Origin: Cladochytrium replicatum
Taxonomy: Eukaryota > Chytridiomycota > Chytridiomycetes > Cladochytriales > Cladochytriaceae
DNA: 64,000 nt
Assembly (NCBI GenBank): GCA_025526935.1
Contig: JAHLKD010000041.1
Coordinates: 1-64,000, forward strand
Reading direction: 5' to 3'
Both the position numbers and the translations under genes were made by a program. Each line of letters opens with the position of its first letter. Position 1 is the stretch's first letter. The notes beneath the pieces were generated by a model. The model had not been told where the DNA came from, did not search any database, and worked only from the letters and a program-made list of their open reading frames with translations. Below are positions 1 to 11,286 of this stretch, piece after piece.

Positions 1-121
1 CCTAACTAACCCTAACTAACCCTAACTAACCCTAACTACCCTAACCCTAACTAACCCTAACTAACCCTAACTAACCCTAACTAACCCTAACTAACCCTAA
101 CTAACCCTAACTAACCCTAAC
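1..121. repeat. telomeric repeat tract, C-rich strand
   Basis: The tract is almost entirely the 10-bp unit CCCTAACTAA, so the G-rich strand reads TTAGTTAGGG. One irregular stretch near 31-50 contains a CCCTAA unit of the common TTAGGG type. C-rich sequence running 5' to 3' from base 1 is what a left chromosome end should show. The tract stops at about 119-121, directly against rRNA sequence. The 10-bp unit looks like TTAGGG with an added TTAG and is not the usual fungal TTAGGG. Confidence 0.95.
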
Positions 122-505
122 TCGCATATACGTTAGACTCCTTGGTCCGTGTTTCGAGACGGGTGGTTTGAGACCATTTCGTCAGCATCCTAGACGCGTG
201 GAGATAGCGGGGATCACACTTCCTTGCTAGCAATCTGCATGCAGTTTGCAAGTAGGTTACGTGAACCCACCAACCCCGTATCGCGCTGCGGCCCTCAGTC
301 CAACAAGGGGTAGAAACCAGAGCTATAACACCCGAAGGCTACCTTCCCTAGTCTTTTTCCCCCTCCTCAAACTGACGCTGACCTGCATCTAGCGAATTGC
401 ACCCCTCGTTAGAGAGGCTGAATTCCAGACGCAAGACTGGTTTCAAGCCGTTCCCTTCTGACAATTTCACGTACTGTTTAACTCTCTTTTCAAAGTTCTT
501 TTCAT

Positions 506-539
<34 letters not shown>

Positions 540-868
540 TCGCTAGTATTTAGCTTTAGATGGTATTTACCACCCATTTAGGGCTGCAATCCCAAACAAC
601 CCGACTCTTAGAAAACGTATCACATAGGAGCAGAGCTGGACCACAGACGGGATTCTCACCCTCTATGATGTACCTTTCCAGGTAACTTGTGCCCAGCCTA
701 CCCCCGAAAACGTTTCTATCAACTACAATTCGCCCGTTAGGGAGATTTCAAATTTGAGCTCTTCCCGCTTCACTTGCCGTTACTGGGGGAATCCTTGTTA
801 GTTTCTTTTCCTCCGCTTATTAATATGCTTAAGTTCAGCGGGTCTTCTTGCCTGATTTGAGACCAAGT
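120..868 (-). rRNA. truncated large-subunit (28S) rRNA, 5' part only
   Basis: On the minus strand the sequence runs from the LSU 5' end (near 868, TTGGTCTCAAATCAGGCAAG) through the conserved LR0R primer region (ACCCGCTGAACTTAAGC, complement of 828-844). It continues through the D1/D2 expansion segments to the LR3 region (complement of about 140-159) and ends at GGAGTCTAACGTATATGCGAG. Only about 745 nt of an expected ~3.3 kb are present. The 3' side is replaced directly by telomere. Transcription would run into the telomere, so this cannot make a whole rRNA. I found no 5.8S or SSU sequence upstream. Confidence 0.93.
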
Positions 869-1960
869 AGGGTGCTCCAACGTTTTACGGTCAAAGCATA
901 GAGTCCTAAGGTCGCTAGCGAGTTTCGCTAGAACACAAAGGTTCACAAGTCTACAATCTGAATCCCCGCATAGGAATGTGCCTATGGCCCCATTAGAACG
1001 AGTGCGTTGGTGAGACTAAGAGATAGAAGGGCAAACCCTCACTAAACGATAGTCTCTGCACAACGTCAAGGCCACAAAGCTCCTTTGACAAGGCAGCGTA
1101 GATACTATGTTTAAAGATACTAGCCTCCAGTAAAAGAAGCTAGAAGTCTCATATCCCTAACACTGACTTGCAGCTTCCCAGCTCAAGTTCTCCATTGTGC
1201 CTCTATAGATGGCCTCTAGGACAACATGAGCACTAATTCATACGTGGAATTAAGTAATGCAATGCCCCAGAGGCCCGGGTAGTGCCTGTGGAACGCGTAG
1301 CACTCGAATATGTGCAAAGCGCAGACGCTTTCTTGCCAGAACGCTGTCAAAACGTGAGCCGGAGGTACCTAAACCTATCGTAACAAATAGATATACAACA
1401 GGACTATTCCGTGTGTGATGGAGAGGTCCCCTAGTGCGGGTTTGGCAAAGTTGCTCTCAGAGGCTCGATTTGGTCATTTTCGCAATGAGCCAAAAACACA
1501 TGCTAAACGTCCTTGCATTGGTGTTTACTGTAGCGTATCGTATGGAGAGCAGTATTTTCTATGTTCTGAGTGACGCTGGAACGCATTAGGATTGTTTTGG
1601 TGAAGTTGCCCTCAGGGGCTCGATTGGGCACATCTGCAGTACCCTGTGGAGAGCCTGAGGACACCGCTTCTGCAGTGTTTAACCCAGCGCAACGTTTACG
1701 GGGGACTACAAACTACCATCTGTTAGCGCTTGGGGCCTCTCTGAGGTGATGTGAGAGAGTTGCCCTCAGAGACCCGTTCGGGAAGCTCTGCTATTCACGC
1801 ATTAGGGCCAGAAAACAGCATCTCTACAGTGTTTATCCACGCGTAAAGTACTTCGGAAATGTAAAGGTATTGTATTTAGAGTCCTGGACACTCCCAATGT
1901 CGGTTTGGTTGGGTTTCACTGGCTGGTCCACATCAGCCCAGATTTCTCACGCTACTCTTG
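869..1960. repeat. subtelomeric spacer with degenerate ~155-bp repeats
   Basis: This stretch has no gene I can support. The first few hundred bases, upstream of the LSU 5' end, are where ITS2 would lie, but I could not recognise the conserved 5.8S sequence, so the rDNA match probably ends within or near ITS2. At about 1446, 1600 and 1750 a diverged motif recurs (AAGTTGC.CTCAG.G.CTCG), giving three degenerate tandem copies about 155 bp apart. Confidence 0.5.
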
Positions 1961-3329
1961 GGCCCTACACACAGGCTTTGCGGTGCCCGCCCCATCGTGT
2001 TGTGTTATTTGTCAAATAATGTTGCTTCTCTGTCGTTCCTAGGGCGCCGTAACGCGTTTATGCTGAGATATAGGCAAGATTCCGTTTGCGGACGTTTCTA
2101 ATTGGCCGCAAACGCCTCCAAAACGTTACGCGTAGGTGTAAACCCAATCGTACAATCATTATTACGCATGAATCTAATACGTGTACCAGTCTGTGCCTTG
2201 TCGGAGGTGTTTTGACGACAGAATGAGCATGCAACGCTCCTCAGAGTCGCATATTCCTCCACACAGAGGCTGCAAAACACCACAGCGGGATGTTTATCCT
2301 ATTGCAACATATTATTTACACAGTAGAGCACGTACTGAGCATTTCTGAAGGTATGCGGGGCCATAATGAGGGAGATAGAGCGTGTATTTGAAATCGATGT
2401 TTTGTACACAACCTCATCCAGGACCGTAATACCGCAGCAGGCGAGCGTGTAGCCAGCGAAACGTATAATATACGACCATATCTAAGATTCCTTCTAGTAG
2501 GGATCGTCGGAAACGGCCAGAGGGCAAAGTTTTTCTAGTAACTACGCGTTTTGCTTAGCACCCACTGTTAACAGGGCGGTTATCGCCGCACTCTTAGGCG
2601 TTTTTCTCAGCGGAAACGCACGGTAGACCCCGTTCGATGAACGCGACGGATAAAATGCATGTAAATTCATGTTTCCTGCCGGTATGAGTGACCTGGCTGG
2701 AGCTTCCAGGGACTTTCCCTCAGACAACGTTGGCAGCGGCGCACTGAAACGCTTGTAAGTTTTGCTCGGCAGTAAGTAGGTGGTTGGGAAATTGGTGAAC
2801 CGTCAAGATCAAGGTTCCGATCTGAACCTCCAAGAGCTAGAATCGTGCGACCCCGGGGAGTTGGAGAAGGAACTGACCCTTGCCCGCTGGCCAGACTCAG
2901 TGTACCAATAGCGGGGTACTTCTTCACCCGAGCTTGTATGAGGTGCTACTCGCGCTCGGGTGGCTGAGCGGGAATCCAACTCCAAAGTTTGCTAGGAACG
3001 TACCTCAAAAAATTACGTGACCCCAGCGGTAGGATCGGTTACGCATCTGTACACGCTCGCCAGACTCAGGATACCAACATCGATGTACTTCTTGTGGGTA
3101 TGGTATCACGTGACCTTGGATCGAGGTACAGATCTGGACCTCGAATAGCTAAAATCATGTGACCCCGGGGCAAGAGACGTCCAAACCACAAGACGTTTTT
3201 AGCTTGGTTATTAAACCCAGCGGTGTACTTCTTCTGTTCGGCTTGTATGGGGTGCCAGTTGCGCGCGGGCGCGGTTGAGCCGGAAACCAACTCCAAAGTT
3301 TGCGAGGTACGGACCTCGAAAAATCACGT

Positions 3330-4910
3330 GACCCCCGGAGTGGGATCCAGTACGGATTCTTACCTGCTCGCCAGACTCGGTATACCAAAAGTGGCCTTCT
3401 TCATCTATTTGGCTTGTATGGGGTGCCAGTCGCGCGCGGGCGCGGTTGAGCCGGAAACCAACTCCAAAGTTTGCGAGGTACGGACCTTGAAAAATCACGT
3501 GACCCCCGGAGTGGGATCCAGTACGGATTCTTACCTGCTCGCCAGACTCGGTATACCAACATCGATGTACTTCTTGTGGGTATGGTATCACGTAACCCTT
3601 GGGATCGAGGTACAGATCTGGACCTCGAGTAGCTAAACTCACGGCCCTGGGGTGGGATCGGGTACGGATTCTTACCTGCTCGCCAGACTCGGTATACCAA
3701 CATCGATGTACTTCTATTCCGCTTGTATGAGGCGCTACTCGCATGCGGGTGTGGTATCACGTAACCCTTGGGATCGAGGTACAGATCTGGACCTTGAATA
3801 GCTAAAATCACGCGACCCCTGGGGTATTCGGGTACGGATTCTTACCTGCTCGCCAGACTCGGTATGCCCCCATCGATGTACTTCTATTCCGCTTGTATGA
3901 GGCGCTACTCGCATGCGGGTATGGTATCACGTAACCCTTGGGCTCGAGGTACAGATCTGGACATCGGGTAGCTAAACTCACGGCCCCTGGGGTGGGATCG
4001 GGTACGGATTCTTACCTGCTCGCCAGACTCGGTATACCAACATCGATGTACTTCTATTCCGCTTGTATGAGGCGCTACTCGCATGCGGGTGTGGTATCAC
4101 GTAACCCTTGGGATCGAGGTACAGATCTGGACCTCGAGTAGCTAAACTCACGGCCCCTGGGGTGGGATCGGGTACGGATTCTTACCTGCTCGCCAGACTC
4201 GGTATACCCCCATCGATGTACTTCTATTCCGCTTGTATGAGGCACTACTCGCATGCGGGTATGGTATCACGTTAACTTTTGGGATCGAGGTACAGATCTG
4301 GACCTCGAGTAGCTAAACTCACGCGACCCCTGGGGTAGGATCGGGTACGGATTCTTACCTGCTCGCCAGACTCGGTATACCAACATCGATGTGCTTCTAT
4401 TCCGCTTGTATGAGGCGCTACTCGCATGCGGGTGTGGTATCACGTAACCCTTGGGATCGAGGTACAGATCTGGACCTCGAATAGCTAAAATCACGCGACC
4501 CCTGGGGTAATCGGGTACGGATTCTTACCTGCTCGCCAGACTCGGTATGCCCCCATCGATGTACTTCTATTCCGCTTGTATGAGGCGCTACTCGCATGCG
4601 GGTATGGTATCACGTAACCCTTGGGCTCGAGGTACAGATCTGGACCTCGAGTAGCTAAACTCACGGCCCCTGGGGTGGGATCGGGTACGGATTCTTACCT
4701 GCTCGCCAGACTCGGTATACCAACATCGATGTACTTCTATTCCGCTTGTATGAGGCGCTACTCGCATGCGGGTATGGTATCACGTTAACTTTTGGGATCG
4801 AGGTACAGATCTGGACCTCGAGTAGCTAAACTCACGCGACCCCTGGGGTAGGATCGGGTACGGATTCTTACCTGCTGGCCAGACTCGGTATACCAAAAGT
4901 GGCCCTCTTC
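3330..4910. repeat. ~170-bp satellite array within unit A, about ten copies
   Basis: The landmark TACCTGCTCGCCAGACTCGG recurs at about 3361, 3532, 3673, 3843, 4013, 4183, 4356, 4526 and 4696, and as a variant at 4869. The spacing is 170-173 bp apart from one shorter step. Each unit also carries GATCGAGGTACAGATCTGGA and CATCGATGTACTTCT. Related but more diverged copies extend left to about 2740. The long open frames on both strands here are periodic by-products of the repeat. Confidence 0.9.
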
Positions 4911-5339
4911 ATCTTCAAGAAGATGTTACTCTGCTGTCCGAAACTTTCTCAGATCATGGATGCCACTTTCTGGACTTCGCTGTTTGGAAATACCCTCGAG
5001 AAGCTGTGGTATGGACACGGAGAGGGAGGTGGGATCCACTATCTATAGCAGGAAGACCCTGTGGTCTGGCCTTGCCTCTGGTTTCCTGACAAGGATATCT
5101 CCCGTTGTGGCTGAGAAGCTTGTTATCGCGGTGTAAGGTTGGTGGAGATTTTGGACAATCAAATACAAAGAATCAGTTCTCTACTCCAGTAGCATGCTCT
5201 TGCCCACGAAATCAAAGGACTCTCGCCCAACAGCATCATCGCTCGGCCCATGAAATGAAAAGACTTAGTGAAAAACCAGCTACAAGAGAGATTGAGGTAG
5301 CATGAATTACAGTTGAAGCCGAATAAATTGCATCTGGAA

Positions 5340-5480
5340 GGTCCGTCCATGGTTAATAAAAATGGGTTGGACGGTCCGTCCGCGCCTAATAAAAACGCGT
5401 TGGACGGTCCGTCCGTGGCTGATAAATTCGAGGTGGACGGTCCGCCCGCATTTAATAAATTCGCGTCGGACGGTCCGTCC
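5340..5480. repeat. 33-bp tandem array, core GGACGGTCCGTCC, five copies (unit A)
   Basis: The core GGTCCGTCC begins at 5340, 5373, 5406, 5439 (one changed base) and 5472, so the period is exactly 33 bp. The core contains GGAC-G-GTCC, a near-palindrome. Since 33 bp is 11 codons, a frame stays open across the array on both strands: minus with GRTV...FI repeats (5495 to 5307), plus with LDGPS...NK repeats. The spacers are A/T-rich (AATAAA-like). It could be a protein-binding array or a small repeat-coding gene; I cannot tell which. Confidence 0.85.
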
Positions 5481-5513
5481 GAATGTTACTAACATTCCGG
5501 CTTGGAATAACTG

Positions 5514-6730
5514 TTAGGGAGGAAGCTCTTCAGATAGCTTCAAGGCAGGGACAGAGGTGAATGCGTCAGCAAGCAGCAACTGCAGGCTTGCCTTCTGCAT
5601 TTCAGTGAGCTGCAAGGATGGATCAGGGGAATAGGGTCCCAGAGGAGCCATTTGCACGACCCAGTAACCGTGAAGTCCATAGTACGGCATGACAATACTC
5701 TGGACTTTGACCTGCTTTGGAGAGGTACCTCTTGCTGCCGGATTGGAGTTGCAACAATGCTTTTGAAAGGTAGATAAGGTGCCACACACATAGCCGCAGC
5801 CTCGGCACTGAAAACCATCCTGTACACAGACTCCTGGGATTGGGGTAAATGAGGCAAGCTTGTTGTTGTCTCTGTCTATACGCTCCAGAATGACCTTGTT
5901 GTTCCACAGCGGTGTAAGCTGGTTAACCACGTTTAGATTCAAAAGTGCTCTTGAAGCAATCAGGCGGGTGCTCCTGTCGACCTGACTGTGGTACTTTTGG
6001 ACATGGGCCCCGCATGAAGACCCATCCACGAGAATGCCACAGCTGATACAAACCAGCACACCAAACTCTTCTGCTATGAAGAAATCCAAGGCTATGCCTG
6101 GAGGATAGGAAATGATAGAGGTGAGATGCTTTCAGCAGTCCTGATGAAGGAAGCTTACGCCTAAGGTTTCCTGTAGCTATGGCGCTCTGAATCAGAGGGT
6201 TGTTCACAGGGTTCTCATTGTGAAGGGGTGCTACACGTACGTTGGCGAGGTCCTCTTCGTAACTGTCATTGTTGAGGCTGTTCTTATCTCTCTTGACAGT
6301 GCCTTGCAGAATGCGAAGAACCATGTCAACCCCTTCTTGGCCAGCAGCCGGGAGGCCCGCAACCTCGAACGCGTCGCGTAGGAACTCCTCTGTATGAACT
6401 CTAGGATTGGTGCCCAACCCTTCCTTGGCGGGATGGGAAGCTCGACAATGCTTCCTCAAAGCATCTCTCTCCTTGTATTCCCTGTGGTCCTTGCCAGTGC
6501 AAAGCGTGCACACGAGCATGCCATCTTCCCTGGTGATCCACTCCATCCTGGGTTCCTTGATGCGGTTGCTCAGCTGGTCTAACATGGACATGATCGAGAT
6601 TGGCCCGGCTACTCAAAAAACATGTAGTGAGAAGCTCACCAGGGGCAGATTTAGGAGTGGTTTCAGTGATACCTGGTTGAACAAACTCATTGCAGTCCAT
6701 TGCAGAAACATCACTGCTGCTAGATTGCAT
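5514..6730 (-). CDS. subtelomeric C2H2-like zinc-finger protein (possibly DUF3505/OrsD-like)
   Basis: This three-exon gene starts at 6730 (MQSSSSDVSAMD). One intron (about 6645 to 6615) joins SAP to GPISIMSML, and a second (about 6142 to 6080) joins GNLR to IALDFFIAEE. Both have GT..AG ends and keep frame. The product is about 380 residues. It shows three Cys/His clusters: C-x2-C...H-x4-H (CTLC...HCRASH), CISC...HVQKYH, and a partial CRGC...HC. This pattern resembles fungal DUF3505/OrsD-type zinc fingers, which I recall from accessory genes, some of them near helicase-like genes. The family call is recollection, not a search. The TAA stop lies inside the repeat-unit end motif AATAACTGTTAG, so the C-terminus may have been truncated or remade by repeat insertion. 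Telomere-linked helicase genes are an alternative source for such an N-terminal domain. Confidence 0.55.
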
Positions 6731-6839
6731 CTAACGGTAGGACCATGAGCACCTAGTGTATACTGTACCGTGTGAGAGCATACTTCAGATTGTTGACTAG
6801 CTTTGACAAGAGTGGAAGTTGCACTAATAGCAGCGGTGG

Positions 6840-7373
6840 AAGCTGTGGTATGGCCGGAGAGGAAGTTGAGATCCACTATCTATAGCAGGAAGACCCTGTG
6901 GCCAGGTCTTGCCCTGATAACCCCCGGCGTGGCAGAGAAGCTTGTTATCAAGGTGTATGGTTGGTGGAGATTTTGGACAAACAAATACAAAGAATCAGTT
7001 CTCTACACCAGTAGCATGCTCTAGCCCACGAAATCAAAGGAGTCTCTCTCAACAGCATAATCGCCTAACCCATGAAATGAAAAGACTTAGTGAAAAATCC
7101 ACCTACAAGAGAGATTGAGATAGCAATAATTACAGTTGAAGCAGAATAAATTGCATCTGGAAGGTCCGTCCATGGTTAATAACAATAGGTTGGACGGTCC
7201 ATCCGCGCCTAATAAAAACGCGTTGGACGGTCCGTCCGTGGCTAATAAAAACGCGTTGGACGGTCCGTCCGTGGCTGATAAATTCGAGGTGGACGGTCCG
7301 TCCGCATTTAATAAATTCGCGTCGGACGGTCCGTCCGAATGTTATTAACATTCCGGCTTGGAATAACTGTTAG
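6840..7373. repeat. diverged partial copy of the subtelomeric unit's right end
   Basis: The sequence from AAGCTGTGGTATGG to AATAACTGTTAG matches 5001-5517 and 9730-10245, but with clearly more substitutions and small gaps than units A and B show to each other. It therefore predates the A/B duplication. Its last base runs straight into the first base of unit B. Confidence 0.85.
7163..7336. repeat. 33-bp tandem array, six copies (middle copy)
   Basis: Same 33-bp period and GGACGGTCCGTCC core as the arrays at 5340-5480 and 10068-10208, with one extra whole unit. The extra 33 bp keeps both strands open: minus 7351 to 7130, plus 7136 to 7348. Confidence 0.85.
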
Positions 7374-8739
7374 GCCCTACACACAGGCTTTGCGCTGCCC
7401 GCCCCATCGTGTTGTGTTATTTGTCAAATAATGTTGCTTCTCTGTCGTTCCTAGGGCGCCGTAACGCGTTTATGCTGAGATATAGGCAAGATTCCGTTTG
7501 CGGACGTTTCTAATTGGCCGCAAACGCCTCCAAAACGTTACGCGTAGGTGTAAACCCAATCGTACGATCATTATTACGCATGAATCTAATACCTGTACCA
7601 GTCTGTGCCTTGTCGGAGGTGTTTTGACAACAGAATGAGCACGCAACGCTCCTCAGAGTCGCATATTCCTCCACACAGAGGCTGCAAAACACCACAGCGG
7701 GATGTTTATCCTATTGCAACATATTATTTACACAGTAGAGCACGTACTGAGCATTTCTGAAGGTATGCGGGGCCATAATGAGGGAGATAGAGCGTGTATT
7801 TGAAATCGATGTTTTGTACACAACCTCATCCAGGACCGTAATACCGCAGCAGGCGAGCGTGTAGCCAGCGAAACATATAATATACGACCATATCTAAGAT
7901 TCCTTCTAGTAGGGATTGTCGGAAACGGCCAGAGGGCAAAGTTTTTCTAGTAACTACGCGTTTTGCTAGCACCCACTGTTAACAGGGCGGTTATCGCCGC
8001 ACTCTTAGGCGTTTTTCTCAGCGGAAACGCACGGTAGACCCCGTTCGATGAACGCGACGGATAAAATGCATGTAAATTCATGTTTCCTGCCGGTATGAGT
8101 GACCTGGCTGGAGCTTCCAGGGACTTTCCCTCAGACAACGTTGGCAGCGGCGCACTGAAACGCTTGTAAGTTTTGCTCGGCAGTAAGTAGGTGGTTGGGA
8201 AATTGGTGAACCTTCAAGATCAAGGTTCCGATCTGAACCTCCAAGAGCTAGAATCGTGCGACCCCGGGGAGTTGGAGAAGGAACTGACCCTTGCCCGCTG
8301 GCCAGACTCAGTGTACCAATAGCGGGGTACTTCTTCACCCGAGCTTGTATGAGGTGCTACTCGCGCTCGGGTGGCTGAGCGGGAATCCAACTCCAAAGTT
8401 TGCTAGGAACGTACCTCAAAAAATTACGTGACCCCAGCGGTAGGATCGGTTACGCATCTGTACACGCTCGCCAGACTCGGGATACCAACATCGATGTACT
8501 TCTTGTGGGTATGGTATCACGTGACCTTGGATCGAGGTACAGATCTGGACCTCGAATAGCTAAAATCATGTGACCCCGGGGCAAGAGACGTCCAAACCAC
8601 AAGATGTTTTTAGCTTGGTTATTGAACCCAGCGGTGTACTTCTTCTGTTCGGCTTGTATGGGGTGCCAGTTGCGCGCGGGCGCGGTTGAGCCGGAAACCA
8701 ACTCCAAAGTTTGCGAGGTACGGACCTCGAAAAATCACG

Positions 8740-9640
8740 TGACCCCCGGAGTGGGATCCAGTACGGATTCTTACCTGCTCGCCAGACTCGGTATACCAAA
8801 AGTGGCCTTCTTCATCTATTTGGCTTGTATGGGGTGCCAGTCGCGCGCGGGCGCGGTTGAGCCAGAAACCAACTCCAAAGTTTGCGAGGTACGGACCTCG
8901 AAAAATCACGTGACCCCCGGAGTGGGATCCAGTACGGATTCTTACCTGCTCGCCAGACTCGGTATACCAACATCGATGTACTTCTTGTGGGTATGGTATC
9001 ACGTAACCCTTGGGATCGAGGTACAGATCTGGACCTCGAGTAGCTAAACTCACGGCCCTGGGGTGGGATCGGGTACGGATTCTTACCTGCTCGCCAGACT
9101 CGGTATGCCCCCATCGATGTTCTTCTATTCCGCTTGTATGAGGCGCTACTCGCATGCGGGTATGGTATCACGTAACCCTTGGGCTCGAGGTGCAGATCTG
9201 GACCTCGAGTAGCTAAACTCACGGCCCCTGGGGTGGGATCGGGTACGGATTCTTACCTGCTCGCCAGACTCGGTATACCACCATCGATGTACTTCTATTC
9301 CGCTTGTATGAGGCGCTACTCGCATGCGGGTGTGGTATCACGTAACCCTTGGGATCGAGGTACAGATCTGGACCTCGAGTAGCTAAACTCACGGCCCCTG
9401 GGGTGGGATCGGGTACGGATTCTTACCTGCTCGCCAGACTCGGTATGCCCCCATCGACGTACTTCTATTCCGCTTGTATGAGGCGCTACTCGCATGCGGG
9501 TATGGTATCACGTTAACTTTTGGGATCGAGGTACAGATCTGGACCTCGAGTAGCTAAACTCACGCGACCCCTGGGGTAGGATCGGGTACGGATTCTTACC
9601 TGCTGGCCAGACTCGGTATACCAAAAGTGGCCTTCTTCAT
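8740..9640. repeat. ~170-bp satellite array within unit B, about six copies
   Basis: The landmark TACCTGCTCGCCAGACTCGG occurs at about 8772, 8943, 9084, 9254 and 9424, and as a variant at 9597. The short step (141 bp) between the second and third copies is shared with unit A, confirming common ancestry of the arrays before copy number changed. Confidence 0.9.
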
Positions 9641-10067
9641 CTTCAAGAAGATGTTACTCTGCTGTCCGAAACTTTCTCAGATCATGGATGCCACTTTCTG
9701 GACTTCGCTGTTTGGAAATACCCTCGAGAAGCTGTGGTATGGACACGGAGAGGGAGGTGGGATCCACTATCTATAGCAGGAAGACCCTGTGGTCTGGCCT
9801 TGCCTCTGGTTTCCTGACAAGGATATCTCCCGTTGTGGCTGAGAAGCTTGTTATCGCGGTGTAAGGTTGGTGGAGATTTTGGACAATCAAATACAAAGAA
9901 TCAGTTCTCTACTCCAGTAGCATGCTCTTGCCCACGAAATCAAAGGACTCTCGCCCAACAGCATCATCGCTCGGCCCATGAAATGAAAAGACTTAGTGAA
10001 AAACCAGCTACAAGAGAGATTGAGGTAGCATGAATTACAGTTGAAGCCGAATAAATTGCATCTGGAA

Positions 10068-10208
10068 GGTCCGTCCATGGTTAATAAAAATGGGTTGGAC
10101 GGTCCGTCTGCGCCTAATAAAAACGCGTTGGACGGTCCGTCCGTGGCTGATAAATTCGAGGTGGACGGTCCGTCCGCATTTAATAAATTCGCGTCGGACG
10201 GTCCGTCC
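10068..10208. repeat. 33-bp tandem array, five copies (unit B)
   Basis: Same array as at 5340-5480 with a few substitutions. The minus-strand frame (10223 to 10035) with GRTV...FI repeats is again open. Confidence 0.85.
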
Positions 10209-10245
10209 GAATGTTATTAACATTCCGGCTTGGAATAACTGTTAG

Positions 10246-11286
10246 AATTGCACGAGGCAAAATTCGCAAAGTGAAGATTCACAAATGTGAAAAAATTCGG
10301 CAGAGTGACACTGCACGAAGGGTACCATCACCAATTAACCAATTGATGAGTGGGAATCCAACTACCAACAAATCTGCGATCCAACAGCAGCACAGCAGCG
10401 GCTCAGATCAGAAAAATTGCAGAAAACCCAAGAAAATCAAGCGACGAACATGGCAATCCATGAGGAACGAAGCGATAGTCCCAACAGATTGTAACATCAA
10501 GAAACGAACGGCGACGAACAGCGACGAAAGCCATTTAAGGCAGCAACGAGAGATTGGCAACGATAATTAAAAATGTGTTAAAATCAATCGCAAATGGCGG
10601 CAGCAGCCTCAGAGCGATCCAGACATTGGAGCAAGTATATGGGCCACAAGAAAAGTAGGCAGCCCTTTGTTATTTCTGACAAAATCAATGACGTTGCTCT
10701 TCGTTCAGATCTTCCTTCTCACCTTTTGATTCATCCTGCTTTTCATGTTTAGCTTCTTGAACCTGTTATTGTTTCCAAAATTTGTCAAAATCCCACTCTT
10801 CCTGTTTCTTCTATTCCCATCGCCTTAAAACAAAATCCTGTTGAAATTATTACATTTGTCAACCCCTCCGACTCTTCTGCGCGTCACCTTGTGCCCTGGC
10901 CTCGTTCTCTTCTACCCAATTCTTGGGAAGTCAGTTCTGATATCCCCAATTTTCGCAACCTAACGCATACTTTGAGAAACACCATGCTGCTTCACCTGCT
11001 GCACCTACCTTTTCTCCAATTACTCCTCCACTTGCCCCGCTTTCTCTTCTTGATGAGCAGTTTGCTTGTGGGACACTTCACTTTTTTAAGCGCCCACTAC
11101 ATGACCATATTTTCTAACGCATTTTTTATTTTATTGCTATGCAAGTTTACTTGTTATTACCGATCTGTACAGCAACCCTTCCCCTTGAATTCTTCTTACC
11201 TTGTTGCAATACACCAACGTACCTTGCATTCTGTTCCATTTCGGTTCGCTGTCGACCAGGATTCTCCACAAGCTAAGATCGCCTCT
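10246..11286. mobile_element. gene-poor stretch with a Ty3/Gypsy (LTR retrotransposon) fossil
   Basis: Between about 10640 and 10860 (plus strand) a translated piece resembles the end of a Ty3/Gypsy integrase, where the polyprotein reads FHVSLLEP-like after a DLP.HL.IHP stretch. It is a short, old, broken remnant. I could identify no LTRs, target-site duplication or other pol domains around it. The flanks (10246-10600 and 10900-11286) are low-complexity, and I support no host gene there. Confidence 0.55.

Larger units (their letters stand above)
1961..5517. repeat. subtelomeric long repeat, unit A
   Basis: The unit starts at GGCCCTACACACAGG and ends at GGAATAACTGTTAG. It recurs at 7373-10245 with only scattered single-base differences, so the duplication is recent. 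Inside it are a single-copy-like left part (1961 to about 3060), a ~170-bp satellite (about 3330-4910), a single-copy right part (about 4910-5330) and a 33-bp-period array (5340-5480). The open frames inside it follow the satellite period and show no known protein motif. Confidence 0.9.
7373..10245. repeat. subtelomeric long repeat, unit B
   Basis: Second copy of unit A, collinear and nearly identical. It is 684 bp shorter, equal to four satellite units of 171 bp. It begins directly after the CTGTTAG end of the middle copy and ends at the same CTGTTAG motif (10239-10245). No protein-coding gene is supported inside. Confidence 0.92.

Noticed and set aside
869-1400. Possible 5.8S rRNA upstream of the LSU fragment
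   Set aside because: I looked for the conserved 5.8S sequence on the minus strand and did not find it; the rDNA homology seems to end near ITS2.
3211-3811. Long open frames (130-180 residues) on both strands within the satellite
   Set aside because: They repeat with the ~170-bp period, occur on both strands and at both units, and have no known motif. They are by-products of the satellite.
5340-5480. CRISPR-like array
   Set aside because: Repeats and spacers are both part of one 33-bp unit, the spacers are similar to each other, and the host is a eukaryote.
10211-10570. Plus-strand open frame of 119 residues next to unit B
   Set aside because: It begins inside the repeat boundary, its composition is low-complexity and basic, and no motif was seen.
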